Shown here piece after piece: positions 7,342-15,036 of a stretch of DNA of 38,610 nucleotides. Below the pieces are notes generated by a model. The model was not told where the DNA came from. It did no database searches and worked only from the letters and a program-made list of their open reading frames with translations. Location of the stretch: NCBI RefSeq assembly GCF_022340605.1, contig NZ_JAJDNQ010000071.1, positions 1 to 38,610 of the forward strand. The letters run 5' to 3'. The number at the start of each line of letters is the position of its first letter. Position 1 is the first letter of the stretch. The stretch is from Thiohalocapsa sp. Its GTDB lineage: Bacteria > Pseudomonadota > Gammaproteobacteria > Chromatiales > Chromatiaceae. A program made the translations under genes and the position numbers.

Positions 7342-9256
7342 TCAGGAGACCGCATCCGCCGCGGACGGTTGTTGCCGCAGCTTGCGCAGGCCATGCGCAT
7401 AGCCGGCATCCATGGCCTGCGCGAGGTCCTCGTCGCTCAGCGGCTTGGGCAGGCAGCGGAAGATGCCGCCGCGATTGATCGCCTCCACCAGCCCGGCCGT
7501 GTCCGGCTGCGCGGCGAGCAGCATGCGGGTGATGGTGGGATGGCTGCGGCGCAGCGCAGCGAGCAGATCTACCGCATCCCCGTCCGGCAGCTCGGCATCG
7601 CCGAGGACCAGGTCCACGGCCTCCTGCTGCACCAGGTCGAGTGCCGCGCTCAGCCCCGCTGCACGCAGCGCCGAACAGCCGAGCTCGGCGAGCTGGGTCG
7701 CGATCCGCCCAAGCTCGACCTCGTCGTCACCGACCAACAGCACCCAGCGGTCCACATCCAGCATGAGATCGCTCTTCTCCACCGCCTCCATGAACAGGTG
7801 CGGCGGCACCAGCACGCCGTCCGGCCGGCGCCAGCGCAGCAACGCCTCGGCGCCGACGATGCAGCGGCAGCCGAGGTCCAGCTTGGGCTGGAAGTGGAGC
7901 TCGAACTGGTTGCTCGCCAGCGCGGTGCGCATGGTGCGGTCCAGCTCGATGACGCGCAGCGCGGCGGCGGTGAGCTCGGGGCGGTAGAAGGCGATGCTGC
8001 CGGGCGCCTCGGATTTCGCCCGTTGCAGCGCGGCGTCCGCCACCTCGTGGCCGAAGCTCGCCACCACGCGCTTGAAGCCGTCCAGGTTCAGCAGCATCAG
8101 CGCGAGCGGGCGGTTGGCCACCTGCGCGGACTGCAACGCCTGCTCCAGGCGGGCGCGCAACAGCCGCTGGTTCGGCAGGCCGGTGATGGGGTCGTAATGG
8201 GTGAGGTGGTCGATCTCCTCCTCGGAGCGCCGCATGGGAGTGATGTCGCTGAACACGCCGACGCGGTGCCGGAGCGTGCCATCGGCGTCGCGGATCTCGC
8301 TGATGCTGAGCCACTCGGCATAGATCTCGCCGTCCTTGCGGCGATTCCATAGCTCCCCCTTCCAGCGACCGCCGGCCTCCAGCTCCCGCCACATCGCGCG
8401 GTAGAAGTCCTTGTTCTGGCGACCCGAGCGCAACAGGCTCGGACTGCGGCCAAGCACCTCCTCGGCGCTGTAGCCGGTGATGGCGGTGAAGGCCGGATTG
8501 ACGGCGACGATGCGGTTGTCCGCGTCCGTGAGCATGATGCCCTCGGCGGTGTTCTCGAACACGGCCCTGGCCCACTGCTCCGACTCGGCGGCGCGCTTGG
8601 ACTCGGTGATGTCGCGCACCAGCACGGCGCGGCCGAGCCGCGCGTCTCCGCCCGGCACCACGGAGACGCCCACCTCCGTGGGGAACAGCTCGCCATCCGC
8701 CCGCCGCGCCCAGAGCACCGGCATTTCGGCGGGCACTGCCAACTCGGGCGCATCCAACCGCGCCTCGCAGGCAGCGGCGTCGGCGAACAGGTGCTGAACC
8801 GGCTGGCCGACGACGGCCTCCGGCGGCTGGCCAAAGACACGCTCGACGGCACGGTTGGCCAGCAGAACGCGCTGCTCGGCATCGGTGAGCAGCAGGGGGT
8901 CTCTGATGGCCTCGAACACCGCGCCGAGCAGGTGGTGCTGATGCTCGATGTGGCGCAGGTACTGGTGCTGCGGCGTCACGTCGGCGAGCAGCAGCAGGTA
9001 GCCGACGCGGTTGCCGTCGGCATCGCCGACCGCGGTGGCGTCGCAGCGCAAGACACGCCCCTCCTCGCCGAGCTCCGTTCGAGGGCATCGCTCCGGTGAA
9101 AATGCCGACAGGCTCGACTCCGCGGGTGACCAGCACGGAGCTGATGCGCCGGGCCTGCAACAGCCCGAGCACGACCACCAGCGGCTCCGCCTCCCCCACG
9201 CTGGCGACATCGCGGGTGCAGATGTCGGCGAGTGTCAGTTGTTCCAGGTGCCCCAT
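7342..9256 (-). pseudogene. Broken CBS-PAS-PAS-GGDEF-EAL-REC signalling gene
   Basis: Reading from 9256, an N-terminal CBS half-domain (MGHLEQLTLADICTRDVASV onward) runs to GVEPVGIFT near 9090. There the frame changes and the rest continues in another frame to 7342. After the shift come the end of a PAS domain, two full PAS domains (roughly 8930-8600 and 8585-8240) and the start of a GGDEF domain (HYDPITGLPNQRLL). At about 8020 the GGDEF domain jumps from FGHEVADAALQ to RAKSEAPGSIAFYRPEL, losing the whole GGDEF signature. The EAL domain begins (QFELHFQPKLDL, AEALLRW) but at about 7740, after DVDRWVL, it jumps to a receiver domain (LLVGDDEVELG; phosphoacceptor in VLGDAELPDGD; Lys in CLPKPL). 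Both later junctions are in frame. It therefore cannot make or cleave cyclic di-GMP. A product starting inside the gene could still act as a PAS/REC scaffold. An assembly artefact is possible. Confidence 0.8.
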
Positions 9257-9466
9257 GCCGCCGCGCACTGCCCAGTCGTTATCATGAAATCCGTCCTGGC
9301 GGCGGGACGACGACCGACACGGGGACGAAGGCTGCGGCACAGCGCGATGCGGGCGTGGACATGTACCCACGCAACCGCCGCGGCGGCGCAGCGTCAAGTA
9401 TGGAGCGCAATATTATTCCTTGCCCAGGGTTTCTCCGACCCGAGCGCCATCAGCCAGACCGGGGTG

Positions 9467-10258
9467 TCAATCCGCGCCGCCCGAGCGCAGCGCCATCTTC
9501 GCCAGCACACCGCGCAGGATGTTGAGCTCGGTGCGGTCCGGCCGCGCGCGGTGGAACAGCCGCCGCAGCCGGCGCGACAGGGTTGCGCACTGCTCGGCGT
9601 CGGCATAGCCGATGCCGATGAGCGTGCGCATCAGGTGGTCGTGGAAGCCGTCCATCTCCTCGGCGGTGGCAAGGTCCGGGCGGCTGTCCGCCAAGCGCGG
9701 ATCGGCGAGCGCGGCCGCGCCTGGCAGGTGGCAGCGGACCTCGTAGGCGAACACCTGCGCCGCGGCGGCGATGTTCAGCGAGCTGAAATCAGGATTCGTC
9801 GGGATCTGCACCAGGAAATGGCACAGCGCCAGCTCGTCGTTGCTGAGCCCCGTACGCTCGCGGCCCAGCACGAGCGCGACGTCGCCGTGGGTGGCCTCGG
9901 CCACCAGCCGCGCCGCGCCGGCGGCGGGGTCCAGCACCGGCCATTCCAACGAGCGCAGCCGAGCGCTGGAGCCCAGCACCAAGCGGCAGCCGGCGAGGGC
10001 CTCGGGCAGCGTGTCATGCACCGTGGCGGCCTGGAGCAAATCATCGGCGCCGGAGGCGCGCGCCAGGGCCTCCGCATCCGCAAAGCCCGACGCACCCGGC
10101 CTCGGCCGCACCAGGGCGAGGCGCGCGAGGCCCATGTTCTTCATGGCCCGCGCCACGGCGCCAATGTTGCCGCTGAGGCTGGTCTCCACCAGCACGAAGC
10201 GGATGCGGGCGAGGATGGCGTCGTCCCGGGCCTGATCTGCATTGCCTGTTGGCCGCAA
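9467..10258 (-). CDS. trmJ: tRNA (cytidine/uridine-2'-O-)-methyltransferase TrmJ
   Basis: A 263-residue SPOUT-class methyltransferase that methylates the ribose of nucleotide 32 in the tRNA anticodon loop using S-adenosylmethionine. Family motifs are clear: RFVLVETSLSGNIGAVARAM at the N-terminus, ALVLGRERTGLSNDEL, and the knot motif IPTNPDFSSLNIAAAAQVFAYE cut by one residue from the family form. A helical C-terminal extension follows, as in TrmJ. No ATG is available ahead of the conserved region. The start is a TTG at 10258 with a strong AGGAGG five bases upstream, which settles the choice. It is divergent from suhB, an arrangement conserved in many gammaproteobacteria. Confidence 0.93.
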   Translation of the reverse strand: MRPTGNADQARDDAILARIRFVLVETSLSGNIGAVARAMKNMGLARLALVRPRPGASGFADAEALARASGADDLLQAATVHDTLPEALAGCRLVLGSSARLRSLEWPVLDPAAGAARLVAEATHGDVALVLGRERTGLSNDELALCHFLVQIPTNPDFSSLNIAAAAQVFAYEVRCHLPGAAALADPRLADSRPDLATAEEMDGFHDHLMRTLIGIGYADAEQCATLSRRLRRLFHRARPDRTELNILRGVLAKMALRSGGAD

Positions 10259-10549
10259 TGGTGCCTCCTGAGGTGTGTGGCCGGCCCCGCCGCGCTGGGG
10301 AACCGCAATGGGGAGCGGGCAAGCATCCGTCGCCGTTCGGGCCGAGGAGCGCGGCCTGACCCGGGCGCTCAAATCAGCCGCCGCGCGTCGGGCTTCCCGC
10401 GTCGACCCGCGTCGACCCGGCCGACAGCGTTGTGTGCGCGGATGTGCACAGCATGAACACTGGCCCAATTTCGATGGTGCGGGGCAGCCTGGATCAGCAA
10501 TTGCTGAATAAGCCTACAAACATCACCGCGCTTGCGCTATGGTGCCGCC

Positions 10550-11389
10550 ATGTCTCCGATGCTCAACATCGCCGTTCGCGCCGCCCGCGCCGCCGGGCGC
10601 CTCACCATGCGCTTCTTCGAGCGCGTGGACGGCATCAAGGTCACGGCCAAGGGCCACAACGATTTCGTCTCGGACGTGGACCGCGCCGCCGAGACCGCCA
10701 TCATCGAGCACCTGCGTGGCAAGTATCCGGACCACGCCATCCTCGCCGAAGAGAGCGGCGCCCACGCCGGCCGCAGCAAGGCCGGGAGCCAGGCCGGGAG
10801 CCAGGGTGGGGCCGACGAATTCGAATGGCTCATCGACCCGCTGGACGGCACCACCAATTATCTGCACGGCTTCCCGCAGTGGTCCATCTCCATTGGGCTC
10901 AGACGGCGCGGGCGCATGGAGTTGGCGGTGGTCTACGACCCGCTGCACGAGGAGCTGTTCACCGCCGAGCGCGGCGGCGGCGCCCTGCTCAACGACCGCA
11001 AGATCCGCGTCACCCAGCGCCGCGGCATGGAGGGCGCGCTCATCGGCACCGGCATCCCGTTCCGCGACCACCTTCAGCTCAAGGTCTACCTGCCCATGCT
11101 GGAGGCAATCATCGAGAACACCGCCGGTGTGCGGCGGCCGGGCTCGGCGGCGTTGGACTTCGCGTACGTGGCGGCCGGACGCCTCGACGGTTTCTGGGAA
11201 CTGGGCCTCAGACCCTGGGACTTCGCCGCGGGCACATTGTTGGTCACCGAGGCCGGCGGCAGGGTGACGGACCTCGCGGGCAGTGAGCGCTACTTCGAGA
11301 CCGGCAACGTCGTCGCCGGCGGGCTGAAGGTGCAGCGGGAAATGCTGCAACGTCTGCGTCCGTTCCTCGGACCAGACTTGCCGGCCTGA
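10550..11389 (+). CDS. suhB: Inositol-1-monophosphatase family protein SuhB
   Basis: A 279-residue magnesium-dependent phosphatase of the IMPase family. Metal and substrate motifs are present: Asp42 in FVSDVDRAAE, Glu68-Glu69 in ILAEESG, the signature WLIDPLDGTTN at 93-103 and WDFAAG near 225. In gammaproteobacteria SuhB also binds NusA and takes part in rRNA antitermination and assembly; a position divergent to trmJ supports orthology. I used the ATG at 10550; a TTG six codons earlier is possible. After AEESGAHAG there is an insertion, AGSQAGSQ, encoded by a 12-bp tandem duplication (about 10783-10806). It lies between metal-ligand motifs in a loop that is normally shorter and probably does not destroy function. 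Confidence 0.93.
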   Translation: MSPMLNIAVRAARAAGRLTMRFFERVDGIKVTAKGHNDFVSDVDRAAETAIIEHLRGKYPDHAILAEESGAHAGRSKAGSQAGSQGGADEFEWLIDPLDGTTNYLHGFPQWSISIGLRRRGRMELAVVYDPLHEELFTAERGGGALLNDRKIRVTQRRGMEGALIGTGIPFRDHLQLKVYLPMLEAIIENTAGVRRPGSAALDFAYVAAGRLDGFWELGLRPWDFAAGTLLVTEAGGRVTDLAGSERYFETGNVVAGGLKVQREMLQRLRPFLGPDLPA

Positions 11390-11544
11390 TAGCCCGAGCT
11401 GCCAGCCCAGCCCGATCGTTCAGTCTGAAGGCCGGCCCTGATCGGCAAGCCTGATCGACGCCCGGAGCAACGCGACCAAGGCAGCATGACCCGCGCGGGA
11501 TCAGCGCGGGCGTCAATACCCAAGGGACAGCGAGAGACGCACGC

Positions 11545-13359
11545 ATGACCGACGCCAACGAACGCGCCGCGGCGGCGCGCACCGACGCCTCCCTGTCCGT
11601 TGCCGTGACCGGTGCCGGCGGCAGTGGTGCCGTCACCGCCGGGCTGATCCTGCTGGAGGCTGTCGCGGCCGCCGGCCTCTACGGCCTGCTGCGGCGCAGC
11701 GCCGGCCCGCAGATCCGCGGCGGCGAGTCGGCGGCGCTGCTGCGCTTCGGCCCCGAACCGATCCACTGTGCCGGTGATCGCTGCGACCTGCTGGCGGCGT
11801 TGGACTGGGCCAATCACGCGCGTTTCGCCGACGAGATCCCCCTCGATGCCGCAAGCCTCGTGCTGGCCGACCCCGCCGCTGGTGCCCCGCCCGATGCGGT
11901 CTCGGCGAGCGCCGCCCGCGTCCGCGAAGCCGGCTTCGCCGCCAGCGCACGCGAGCGCGAGGGCGGGCGCGCCAACATGGTGGCCGTCGGCGCCGTCGGC
12001 GCGCTCGCCGGGCTGCCGCTCGAGGCGCTGCTGGACGCCGCCGGGCGCACCCTGAGCGGCAAGGGCGAAGCGGTTGTGGCGGCCGCCCACGCCTGCATCG
12101 ACGCCGGCTTCGCGCTGGCGGACCCGGCGGACCGGCTGCTGGCCACGGTGGAGCTCTACGTGCCGCCGCCCGAGCGCTGGCACATTACCGGCAACGAGGC
12201 CGCCGGGCTCGGTGCGCTGCGCGCCGGCGTGCGCTTCGTCGCCGCCTACCCCATCACCCCCGCCAGCGAGATGCTGGAATGGCTGGCGCCGCGGCTGCCG
12301 CGCGTGGGCGGCACGCTGCTCCAGGCGGAGGACGAGCTGGCGTCCGTGAACATGATCGTCGGCAGCGCCTTCGGCGGCGTACCGGCGCTGACGGCCACCT
12401 CCGGCCCCGGCCTCAGCCTGATGCAGGAGGGCATCGGGCTCGCCGTCGCCAGCGAGACGCCCATCGTCGTGGTGAACGTGATGCGCGGCGGTCCCAGCAC
12501 CGGCATCCCAACCAAGGCCGAGCAATCGGACCTGAACGCCGCCCTGTACGGCCTGCACGGCGATGCGCCACACCTGGTGCTGGCGGCACTCGATATCGCC
12601 GACTGCGCACACACCGTGGCCTGGGCGGTACGTCTCGCCTGGCGGCTGCAAACGGCGGCCATCGTGCTGTCGGATCAGTCGCTGGGCCAGTCGCGGGCGG
12701 TGTGCGACCCGGTGAGCCAGGCGCTGACCAGGCCGGCGCGGGATGCCACCGAGCTGCGTGGGCCCTTGCTCAACAGCGATGCCGTCTATCGGCGCTACGC
12801 CATCACCGCCGACGGCGTCTCGCCCATGTCCGTGCCCGGCGAGGCGGGCCGCGCCTACACCGCGGACGGGCTCGAGCACGACACCGAAGGCGCTCCCTCC
12901 AGCCGCGCCGCAGACCACGCGGCGCAGCTCGACAAGCGCGGCCGCAAGCTGACGGTCTTCGACTTCGGACCCGATTGGGCCGAAATCCTCGACCACGAGG
13001 ATGGCACCGAGGCGGACGCGGGTCCCTGTCTCTGCATCGTCACCTTCGGCGCCGGGCGCGGTGCGGTGGTGGAGGCGGCCGAGCGGCTGCGGCGCGATCA
13101 CCCGCGCGTGCGCACCATTGCACTGCGGCTGCTCGCCCCACTGCAGCGCACGGCGCTGATGGCCGCTATGCGTGACGCCCGGGTGCTCGTGGTAGAGCAG
13201 AACCATGGCGCCCAGCTCTTCCACTACCTGCACGCGGAGCAGGCGCTTCCGGCGGGGGCGCGCTCCCTGGCGCGGCCCGGCCCGCTGCCGCTGCGACCCG
13301 CCGAGATCGTTGCAGCCGCCACGGCACTACTCGCGGAGGATCGGCATGACCGAGACTAG
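11545..13359 (+). CDS. korA: 2-oxoacid:ferredoxin oxidoreductase, fused gamma-alpha subunit
   Basis: A 604-residue protein. Residues about 16-185 form the gamma domain (VAVTGAGGSGAVTAGLILLE), and from about 210 the alpha subunit follows with YPITPASEMLEWL, TATSGPGLSLMQEG and MRGGPSTGIPTKAEQSDL. A C-terminal domain (CIVTFGAGRGAVVEAAERLR) completes it. Together with the next gene it would oxidise a 2-oxoacid (2-oxoglutarate, pyruvate or similar) with coenzyme A to the acyl-CoA, passing electrons to ferredoxin, or run in reverse for reductive carboxylation. Substrate cannot be decided from sequence. The reading frame overlaps korB by 14 bp, so translation is coupled. The ribosome site is weak. 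The gene symbol follows the usual name for this fused form. Confidence 0.88.
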   Translation: MTDANERAAAARTDASLSVAVTGAGGSGAVTAGLILLEAVAAAGLYGLLRRSAGPQIRGGESAALLRFGPEPIHCAGDRCDLLAALDWANHARFADEIPLDAASLVLADPAAGAPPDAVSASAARVREAGFAASAREREGGRANMVAVGAVGALAGLPLEALLDAAGRTLSGKGEAVVAAAHACIDAGFALADPADRLLATVELYVPPPERWHITGNEAAGLGALRAGVRFVAAYPITPASEMLEWLAPRLPRVGGTLLQAEDELASVNMIVGSAFGGVPALTATSGPGLSLMQEGIGLAVASETPIVVVNVMRGGPSTGIPTKAEQSDLNAALYGLHGDAPHLVLAALDIADCAHTVAWAVRLAWRLQTAAIVLSDQSLGQSRAVCDPVSQALTRPARDATELRGPLLNSDAVYRRYAITADGVSPMSVPGEAGRAYTADGLEHDTEGAPSSRAADHAAQLDKRGRKLTVFDFGPDWAEILDHEDGTEADAGPCLCIVTFGAGRGAVVEAAERLRRDHPRVRTIALRLLAPLQRTALMAAMRDARVLVVEQNHGAQLFHYLHAEQALPAGARSLARPGPLPLRPAEIVAAATALLAEDRHDRD

Positions 13360-14338
13360 CACCACACGTGCGCCCGGCGACCACACCGTGGGAGCGGCGT
13401 CCCCGCCGCGACGCACCGGCAGCACACCCGCGCGCCAGCCCCCGTCCGCCGAGCACGCACCCTCGGCGCAGCACCGGGCGGTCATCCCGAGCCTGCGGGC
13501 GCAGACCTACAAGTCCCACATCAAGCCCATCTGGTGCCCCGGCTGCGGGCACTTCGGCGTGCTGGCGGCGCTCACCAAGACGCTCGCCTACCTGGAGCTG
13601 CCGCCGGAGCGGATCGCCGTGGTCTCGGGCATCGGCTGCTCGTCGCGGCTGCCGGCCTACCTCTCGGTGCACGGCTTCCATGGCCTGCATGGCCGGGCGC
13701 TGCCGTTGGCGGCGGGGCTGAAGGCGGCACGGCCGGAGCTGACCGTCATCGCCGCCGGCGGCGACGGCGACGGCTTTTCCATCGGTGGGAATCACTTCCT
13801 GCATGCCTGCCGCCGCAACCAGGACTTCACCTACATCGTCATGGACAACGAGGTCTATGGGATGACCAAGGGCCAGGCCTCTCCTACCACCCAGCCGGAT
13901 TGGCACCGCAGCAAGCTGACCCCGCACGGCACCGGCGTGCGGCGCTTCCAGCCGGCGGCCATCGCCCTGGCGGCCGGTGCCAGCTTCATCGCCCGCGGCT
14001 TCGCCGGCGATCCGGCCGGCCTCACACGGCTGCTGGCGGCGGCCATCGAGCACCCGGGCTTCGCCTTCGTGCACGTGCTGAGCCCCTGCCGTACCTTCCG
14101 CGCGGAACATCATGCCTGGAAGCAGTTGGTACATCCTTGCGAGCGCGGTCCCGCCGAGGACATCGCCCGGGCCGCCGAGCTGATCCAGCGCGACGACGGC
14201 ATGGCGCTCGGCATACTCTTTGAGCAGCAGATCCCGGTCTATGCGCCCGCTGTCACGACGGCCGCCGAGCAGGGCCAGTCAGACGCCGCGGCAAGCGCCG
14301 CGGCGCTCGCCGCGTTGGAAGCGGAGCTGTGCCGATGA
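13346..14338 (+). CDS. korB: 2-oxoacid:ferredoxin oxidoreductase, beta subunit
   Basis: A 330-residue thiamine-pyrophosphate-binding subunit. It shows CPGCGHF at 64-70, the TPP/magnesium motif GDGDGFSIGGNH at 139-150, and DNEVYGMTKGQASPT from 167. A good GGAGG site precedes the ATG at 13346, which overlaps korA. Residues 1-50 are a low-complexity, proline/alanine-rich extension ahead of the normal start of the family (TYKSHIKPIWCPGCG). Part of this extension (residues about 14-24, TVGAASPPRRT) is encoded by a REP-like palindromic unit also found between genes in this window. The extension is therefore probably recent and not catalytic. The stop overlaps the start of the ferritin-like gene (ATGA). 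Confidence 0.9.
   Translation: MTETSTTRAPGDHTVGAASPPRRTGSTPARQPPSAEHAPSAQHRAVIPSLRAQTYKSHIKPIWCPGCGHFGVLAALTKTLAYLELPPERIAVVSGIGCSSRLPAYLSVHGFHGLHGRALPLAAGLKAARPELTVIAAGGDGDGFSIGGNHFLHACRRNQDFTYIVMDNEVYGMTKGQASPTTQPDWHRSKLTPHGTGVRRFQPAAIALAAGASFIARGFAGDPAGLTRLLAAAIEHPGFAFVHVLSPCRTFRAEHHAWKQLVHPCERGPAEDIARAAELIQRDDGMALGILFEQQIPVYAPAVTTAAEQGQSDAAASAAALAALEAELCR
13388..13412 (+). repeat. REP-like unit inside the korB coding sequence
   Basis: The 25-bp unit GTGGGAGCGGCGTCCCC followed by GCCGCGAC recurs between genes at 33057-33081 and 33095-33119 (opposite strand) and at 35217-35240 and 35251-35275. Here it lies within the first 25 codons of korB, in frame. Confidence 0.75.
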
Positions 14339-14871
14339 AGACATCGATGCAAGCAGGCGTGGTTGAATCCGTCGGCGAGCTCCTGGCCCACGCCCTGGAG
14401 CTGGAGTACGCCTCCCAGGCGCACTACGAGCAACTCGCCGACAGCATGGCGGTGCACCACAACACCGCGGTGGCGGAGCTGTTCAGCAGGCTCGCCGTGC
14501 TGAGCGGAGAGCATGCCGCCACGGTCGCCGCGCGCGCCGGCGACACGGCGCTGCCGCGCATCCCGCCCTGGGAGTTCAAGTGGGAGTGCCCACACGCCCC
14601 AGAGGGCGCGGACTGCCTCGACCCGGCGGTGAGCTACGGCATGAGCACGGTGCAGGCCATCGAGCTGGCCCTGCACAACGAGCGCCGCGGCCATGCCTAC
14701 TACAGCCAGGTCGCCACCAGCGCGTCCGCGCCGGAGGCGCGCGGCCTGGCCGCCGAGATGGCCGCCGAGGAGGCAGAGCACATCCTGATGCTGGAGCAGA
14801 TGCTCACCGAGGAGCGGCGCGCGTATCGGGACGCACCCGACGACCTCGACCCGCCGCACACGCCCGCCTGA
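14335..14871 (+). CDS. Ferritin-like / rubrerythrin-type diiron domain protein
   Basis: A 178-residue helical protein with a pattern of a ferritin-like four-helix bundle. Candidate diiron ligands are Glu in LELEYASQAHYEQL, Glu-His in LSGEHAATV, Glu in ALHNERRGHAYY, and Glu and His in AAEEAEHILML. No rubredoxin-like Cys4 domain is present. Proteins of this group usually handle peroxide, oxygen or iron. The start ATG overlaps the korB stop (ATGA), so the gene is translationally coupled to an oxygen-sensitive ferredoxin-dependent enzyme. A role in protecting or repairing that enzyme's iron-sulfur centres is a reasonable inference. An alternative TTG-type start two codons earlier is less likely. 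Confidence 0.8.
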   Translation: MKTSMQAGVVESVGELLAHALELEYASQAHYEQLADSMAVHHNTAVAELFSRLAVLSGEHAATVAARAGDTALPRIPPWEFKWECPHAPEGADCLDPAVSYGMSTVQAIELALHNERRGHAYYSQVATSASAPEARGLAAEMAAEEAEHILMLEQMLTEERRAYRDAPDDLDPPHTPA

Positions 14872-14886
14872 GCCGCCTCACCCGAC

Positions 14887-14959
14887 ACCGCCGGCATCCC
14901 GCCGGCCCACTGGGACCCACTGGGACCGCCGGCGTCTCGCCGGCACACCGGGACCGCCG
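14887..14959. repeat. Short palindromic repeat cluster upstream of the MinD stub
   Basis: Two related units, each with the self-complementary GCCGGC twice around a five-base spacer: GCCGGCATCCCGCCGGC from 14890 and GCCGGCGTCTCGCCGGC from 14928. A third partial start (ACCGCCG) is at 14953. An 11-bp tandem (CCCACTGGGAC) sits between the first two. The cluster ends exactly where the MinD-type fragment begins. Confidence 0.65.
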
Positions 14960-15036
14960 ACAAGGGTGGCACCGGCAAGACCACGCTGGCGGTGAACCTC
15001 GCCGCCGGGCTCGCGGTGCGCGAAGTCAGCCCTTGA
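14959..15036 (+). pseudogene. Stub of a MinD/ParA-type P-loop ATPase gene
   Basis: The + strand encodes DKGGTGKTTLAVNLAAGLAV, then REVSP and a stop at 15034-15036. KGGTGKTT is the deviant Walker A motif of MinD/ParA/Mrp/CooC ATPases, and AVNLAAGLA is the helix that normally follows it. Family members start with a short strand such as MRIAIASGKGG and continue for over 200 residues. Here the start has been replaced by palindromic repeat sequence, and the rest is lost where the convergent rtcB gene ends. MinD-superfamily ATPases with ferredoxin domains are frequent neighbours of ferredoxin-dependent redox genes, so the stub probably belonged to the kor cluster. The motif is unmistakable; the original subfamily is inference. 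Confidence 0.75.
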
